From NCBI GenBank assembly GCA_025449615.1, contig JANWJA010000046.1, forward strand, positions 1-11,083: 11,083 bases of DNA. The letters run 5' to 3'. The notes below the pieces were generated by a model. That model saw only the letters and a program-made list of their open reading frames with translations. It made no database searches and was not told where the DNA came from. This stretch comes from Methyloceanibacter sp. GTDB lineage: Bacteria; Pseudomonadota; Alphaproteobacteria; Rhizobiales; Methyloligellaceae. Of this stretch, positions 9,529 to 11,083 are shown piece by piece; positions within the stretch are counted from its first letter, which is position 1, and each line of letters begins with the position of its first letter. A program made the position numbers and the translations under genes.

Positions 9529-9529
9529 C
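9514..9529 (+). promoter_or_regulatory. CtrA-type binding box upstream of rpoD
   Basis: TTAA (9514-9517), seven bases (GCGGCGG), then TTAAC (9525-9529) is an exact match to the TTAA-N7-TTAAC consensus of the alphaproteobacterial cell-cycle regulator CtrA. The right half-site also belongs to an AT-rich inverted repeat TTAACA/TGTTAA (9525-9542). The box lies 107-122 bases before the rpoD ATG. A GANTC site (GATTC, 9619-9623), the target of the CcrM methylase, lies close to the ATG. Function is inferred from the motif alone. Confidence 0.5.
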
Positions 9530-9635
9530 ACGAAACTGTTAATCGCTAACCATCTTGCCGCTTCGGACCGGCGGCGTTTGCTGTGCCTCGCAACCATTGC
9601 GCGGCGAAGTGATTAGAAGATTCGGAGAGTCGTGA

Positions 9636-11083
<1,448 letters not shown>

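Overview
This is a GC-rich chromosomal housekeeping window, most likely from an alphaproteobacterium of the order Hyphomicrobiales (Rhizobiales). The case rests on five things: a long CarB with a charged insertion, a DnaG whose zinc motif has the degenerate 'GLSPFN...HCFSSGKHG' form, a dnaG-rpoD pair without rpsU next to it, a yqeY gene beside carA, and intergenic palindromes of rhizobial type. The genus cannot be fixed from the sequence.

The minus-strand half (about 1-5600, transcribed right to left) holds carA, carB and greA, followed by a broken manC-like fragment. carA and carB overlap by one base (TGATG) and encode both subunits of carbamoyl-phosphate synthetase, which feeds arginine and pyrimidine synthesis. 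greA, a transcript-cleavage elongation factor, follows after 104 bases. Twelve bases past greA lies the 5' end of a mannose-1-phosphate guanylyltransferase gene. It keeps its nucleotide-binding signature but stops after 82 codons and carries a 10-bp tandem duplication where the reading frame breaks.

The plus-strand half (about 5600-11083) is divergent from carA. It begins with yqeY (GatB/YqeY family). A 339-base spacer follows with two perfect 8-bp hairpin repeats facing each other. Next comes a small secreted protein of unknown function with a strong ribosome binding site, then a palindromic repeat and a good intrinsic terminator. Then come dnaG (primase), a doubtful 104-codon ORF, and rpoD (principal sigma factor), which runs off the right edge. 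A perfect TTAA-N7-TTAAC box, the CtrA consensus, lies about 110 bases before rpoD.

The genes cover nucleotide and arginine precursor supply, transcription elongation, replication priming and transcription initiation. I found no phage, transposase, CRISPR array, defence system or biosynthetic cluster. The window is mostly ordinary core genome. The points worth a second look are the decaying manC fragment, the lost zinc ligands in DnaG, the CtrA-like box, the covarying hairpin repeats and the two unknown small ORFs.
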